NCBI GenBank assembly: GCA_947631075.1
Contig: CANRJU010000125.1
Span: 1-7,277, forward strand
Length of the DNA stretch: 7,277 nucleotides
DNA from: an uncultured Lachnospiraceae bacterium
GTDB lineage: Bacteria; Bacillota; Clostridia; Lachnospirales; Lachnospiraceae
Direction: 5' to 3'
The notes under the pieces are model-generated. The model did not search any database. It was not told where the DNA came from and saw nothing but the letters and a program-made list of their open reading frames with translations. The position numbers and the translations under genes are program-made. Positions 5,915 through 7,277 of the stretch are shown here, in pieces. Each line of letters begins with the position of its first letter. The stretch's first letter is position 1.

Positions 5915-5957
5915 AAAAAAAGTTACATTTTTTATAATAAAAGTGCAACTTTTTTTT
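5915..5957. terminator. AT-rich hairpin terminator ending the riboflavin operon (possibly bidirectional)
   Basis: A run of seven A followed by GTTACATTTTT (5915-5932) pairs with AAAAGTGCAAC followed by a T-run (5939-5957). There is one A-C mismatch, one G-T pair and a six-base loop. The + strand transcript ends the stem in eight T, as an intrinsic terminator should. The leading A-run would give a T-run on the other strand, so the element could also work in reverse, although no minus-strand gene is seen to need it. It separates the rib operon from the acyltransferase gene. Confidence 0.75.
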
Positions 5958-5968
5958 CGCTTGAATCG

Positions 5969-5977
5969 TGTTATATA
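5969..5977 (+). promoter_or_regulatory. Possible extended -10 promoter of the acyltransferase gene
   Basis: TG-T-TATATA (5969-5977) lies between the terminator and the start codon at 6012 and could serve as an extended -10. The region 17 bp upstream is only a T-run and does not resemble TTGACA. Because a terminator lies just upstream, the gene needs some promoter here, but this match is weak. Confidence 0.3.
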
Positions 5978-6011
5978 TAGCAGGCGCTTTTAGAGAGAAA
6001 GGAGTTTTTTT

Positions 6012-7139
6012 ATGGAACGAAAGAGAGAGGGAAATTACGATCTGCTGCGTATTGTCAGCGCGCTGGCCGTAATTGCGATTCATGTCAGTTCATTTTATCT
6101 GAAGGCATCCCGGGACGCGGATGTTTTTGGTGGCCTTTATACCGACCATCTGCTGGCCGCGTGCTGTTACCAGGCCTTGTGCAAATTTGCCGTGCCCTGT
6201 TTTGTCATGCTGTCGGGCGCGTTTCTTTTGTCCGATGAGAGAAATGCCGATTTTGGATATTTTTACAAAAAATCATTCAGGCGCATAGGGGTGCCGACGC
6301 TGATTTTCAGCTTTTTGTATTACATTTATGCTTCCCGTCATATCCTGAAGGTCGTGTTTATAAAAGGAAAAGCGTTTAAAAGGCTGCTCGGCCCGTTTAT
6401 GGATCTGCTGGAGGGAAGACCTTATTACCATATGTGGTACATGAGTATGCTCGTGGGGCTGTATCTGCTTGTCCCTGTCATAATACGGGTAAAAAGGGAT
6501 ATAAGCGCGCGGGCGTTTTCAAGGATGACGTGGATATTTCTTGTGGCGGCTGTAATCAGTTTTGAGACCGGCAGCCGCAGCCTGAGCTGGGATATCGGGC
6601 TCTCGTTCTACTATGTGGGGTATCTTTTGGCGGGGTATGAGATCAAAAGGCGGATAGGCGGGAGGAAGCACACAGGAGGAGGGCTCCTTCTCATTTTGGC
6701 CGGACTGGGCGTGGAGGCGATAGCGGCGTTTATGCGCTACAGGCAGGCGATAGCGGGAATTTCCGACACGGAACTGGAATATCAGTACCTCAAGCCGTTA
6801 AGTCCCCTGATCGTGGCTGGTTCGCTCCTGATTTTTACAGGATTTTCGCTGATTTATGTGAAAAGGGATTTTTCCAAGCTGGCTTCCTATACTTTTTTGA
6901 TTTATTTAATTCACGCGTTTGTGTGGAACAATCTGGCTCGAAAAGTAATAGCGCGGCAGATCGGCCTGGAAGGAGACAGCCGGATTCTCATTCCGGCCTG
7001 CGTAATTCTCGTGTTTCTGATTTCCCTTTTGCTGGCGGTTCTGTATACAAAGCTGTGGAATTTTTTCGCGGGGCAGCTGACATCTGCTGCGAAAAACAGA
7101 AAATTATTTCATAAAAAATTTTCTGCTAAGAAAATATGA
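6012..7139 (+). CDS. Membrane acyltransferase family 3 protein (putative O-acyltransferase)
   Basis: This 375-residue protein is a multi-pass membrane protein of the acyltransferase-3 family, whose members transfer acetyl or other acyl groups to cell-surface sugars, peptidoglycan or secreted molecules. Family signs: the N-terminal YDLLRIVSALAVIAIHVSS with Arg13 and His24 (the conserved R-x10-H pair), PCFVMLSGAFLL (62-73), YHMWYMSMLVGLYLLVPV (139-156), FYYVGYLLAGYEI, and near the end YTFLIYLIHAFVWN. About ten hydrophobic segments are visible by eye, and the C-terminal tail is rich in Lys, which fits a cytoplasmic end. The ATG at 6012 follows AAAGGAG (5998-6004) at 7 bases. The gene stands alone between a terminator and a tRNA promoter, so context does not name the substrate. 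It resembles the WecH/YiaH type more than the larger OafA type with an extra C-terminal domain, but that assignment is by length and motifs only. Confidence 0.88.
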   Translation: MERKREGNYDLLRIVSALAVIAIHVSSFYLKASRDADVFGGLYTDHLLAACCYQALCKFAVPCFVMLSGAFLLSDERNADFGYFYKKSFRRIGVPTLIFSFLYYIYASRHILKVVFIKGKAFKRLLGPFMDLLEGRPYYHMWYMSMLVGLYLLVPVIIRVKRDISARAFSRMTWIFLVAAVISFETGSRSLSWDIGLSFYYVGYLLAGYEIKRRIGGRKHTGGGLLLILAGLGVEAIAAFMRYRQAIAGISDTELEYQYLKPLSPLIVAGSLLIFTGFSLIYVKRDFSKLASYTFLIYLIHAFVWNNLARKVIARQIGLEGDSRILIPACVILVFLISLLLAVLYTKLWNFFAGQLTSAAKNRKLFHKKFSAKKI

Positions 7140-7142
7140 GGC

Positions 7143-7171
7143 TTGCATTATTTGCGCCGATGTGGTATGAT
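7143..7171 (+). promoter_or_regulatory. Promoter of the tRNA gene, extended -10
   Basis: TTGCAT (7143-7148) and TATGAT (7166-7171) are 17 bp apart, with TGG before the -10. Transcription would start near 7178, leaving a leader of about 17 bases before the tRNA. The -35 begins four bases after the acyltransferase stop codon. An 8-bp dyad, TGCGCCGA (7153-7160) and TCGGCGCA (7180-7187), brackets the -10. The leader contains the hairpin GCGCA-CAA-TGCGC (7183-7195), ending at the base before the tRNA. Confidence 0.8.
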
Positions 7172-7195
7172 AGTTCATGTCGGCGCACAATGCGC

Positions 7196-7269
7196 GGACC
7201 TTTAGCTCAGTTGGTTAGAGCATCCGGCTCATAACCGGACGGTCCCGGGTTCGAGTCCCGGAGGGTCCA
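7196..7269 (+). tRNA. tRNA with anticodon CAT (probably Ile2, otherwise elongator Met)
   Basis: A full cloverleaf can be drawn. The acceptor stem is GGACCTT (7196-7202) with AGGGTCC (7262-7268), including one G-T pair. The D stem is GCTC/GAGC (7205-7208, 7218-7221). The anticodon stem is TCCGG/CCGGA around CTCATAA, with the anticodon CAT at 7230-7232. The T stem is CCGGG/CCCGG around TTCGAGT. The discriminator is A7269 and CCA is not encoded. It is not initiator tRNA, because the first acceptor pair is a proper G-C. The acceptor has C4-G69 and C5-G68, which are the pairs known to guide TilS, the enzyme that turns this C into lysidine in tRNA-Ile2. This favours tRNA-Ile reading AUA. Elongator Met remains possible, since both share the CAT anticodon. 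Confidence 0.95.
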
Positions 7270-7277
7270 TTTTGGCC

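Noticed and set aside
5933..5938. TATAAT as a -10 box
   Set aside because: It is the loop of the AT-rich terminator hairpin and has no -35 at the right distance.
7097..7125. CAGAAAATT / AATTTTCTG inverted repeat as a terminator at the end of the acyltransferase gene
   Set aside because: It lies inside the coding sequence, is AT-only in most of the stem, and no T-run follows on the + strand. On the minus strand a short T-run follows, but no minus-strand gene would use it.

Overview
The window reads as a chromosomal stretch from a Gram-positive anaerobe of the Clostridia, most likely a GC-rich member near the Lachnospiraceae. That placement is an inference. It rests on strong AAAGGAG-type ribosome binding sites, promoters with a TGn-TATGAT extended -10, the ribD-ribE-ribBA-ribH gene order under an FMN riboswitch, and a tRNA gene without an encoded CCA. 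All genes are on the + strand.

Layout. Bases 1-1221 are the 3' end of uvrA (nucleotide excision repair). After a 75-base gap carrying small repeats comes a YfbR-type HD-domain 5'-deoxynucleotidase (1297-1878). The 372-base gap 1879-2250 holds a degenerate 20-bp tandem repeat, a clear vegetative promoter (1984-2012), a complete FMN riboswitch aptamer (2031-2146), an intrinsic terminator (2166-2202) and short hairpins in front of the ribD ribosome binding site. The riboflavin operon follows: ribD (2251-3354), ribE (3367-4014), ribBA (4124-5326) and ribH (5353-5817). An AT-rich hairpin terminator (5915-5957) closes it. A separate integral-membrane acyltransferase-3 gene (6012-7139) is next. The window ends with a promoter and a tRNA gene with anticodon CAT (7196-7269), which looks more like tRNA-Ile2 than elongator tRNA-Met.

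How the genes work together. RibBA makes both riboflavin precursors: 3,4-dihydroxy-2-butanone 4-phosphate from ribulose 5-phosphate, and the pyrimidine from GTP. RibD deaminates and reduces the pyrimidine. RibH condenses the two branches to lumazine, and RibE dismutates lumazine to riboflavin. The leader should sense FMN and terminate transcription when FMN is plentiful. The 5' edge of the aptamer is complementary to the 5' arm of the terminator, which gives a concrete antiterminator model.

I did not find a clearly new biological system. The coding content is well known. The observations worth a second look are in the non-coding DNA: the antiterminator pairing and hairpins in the rib leader, the 20-bp repeats, the palindrome cluster after ribH, the structured ribE-ribBA gap, and the dyads around the tRNA promoter.
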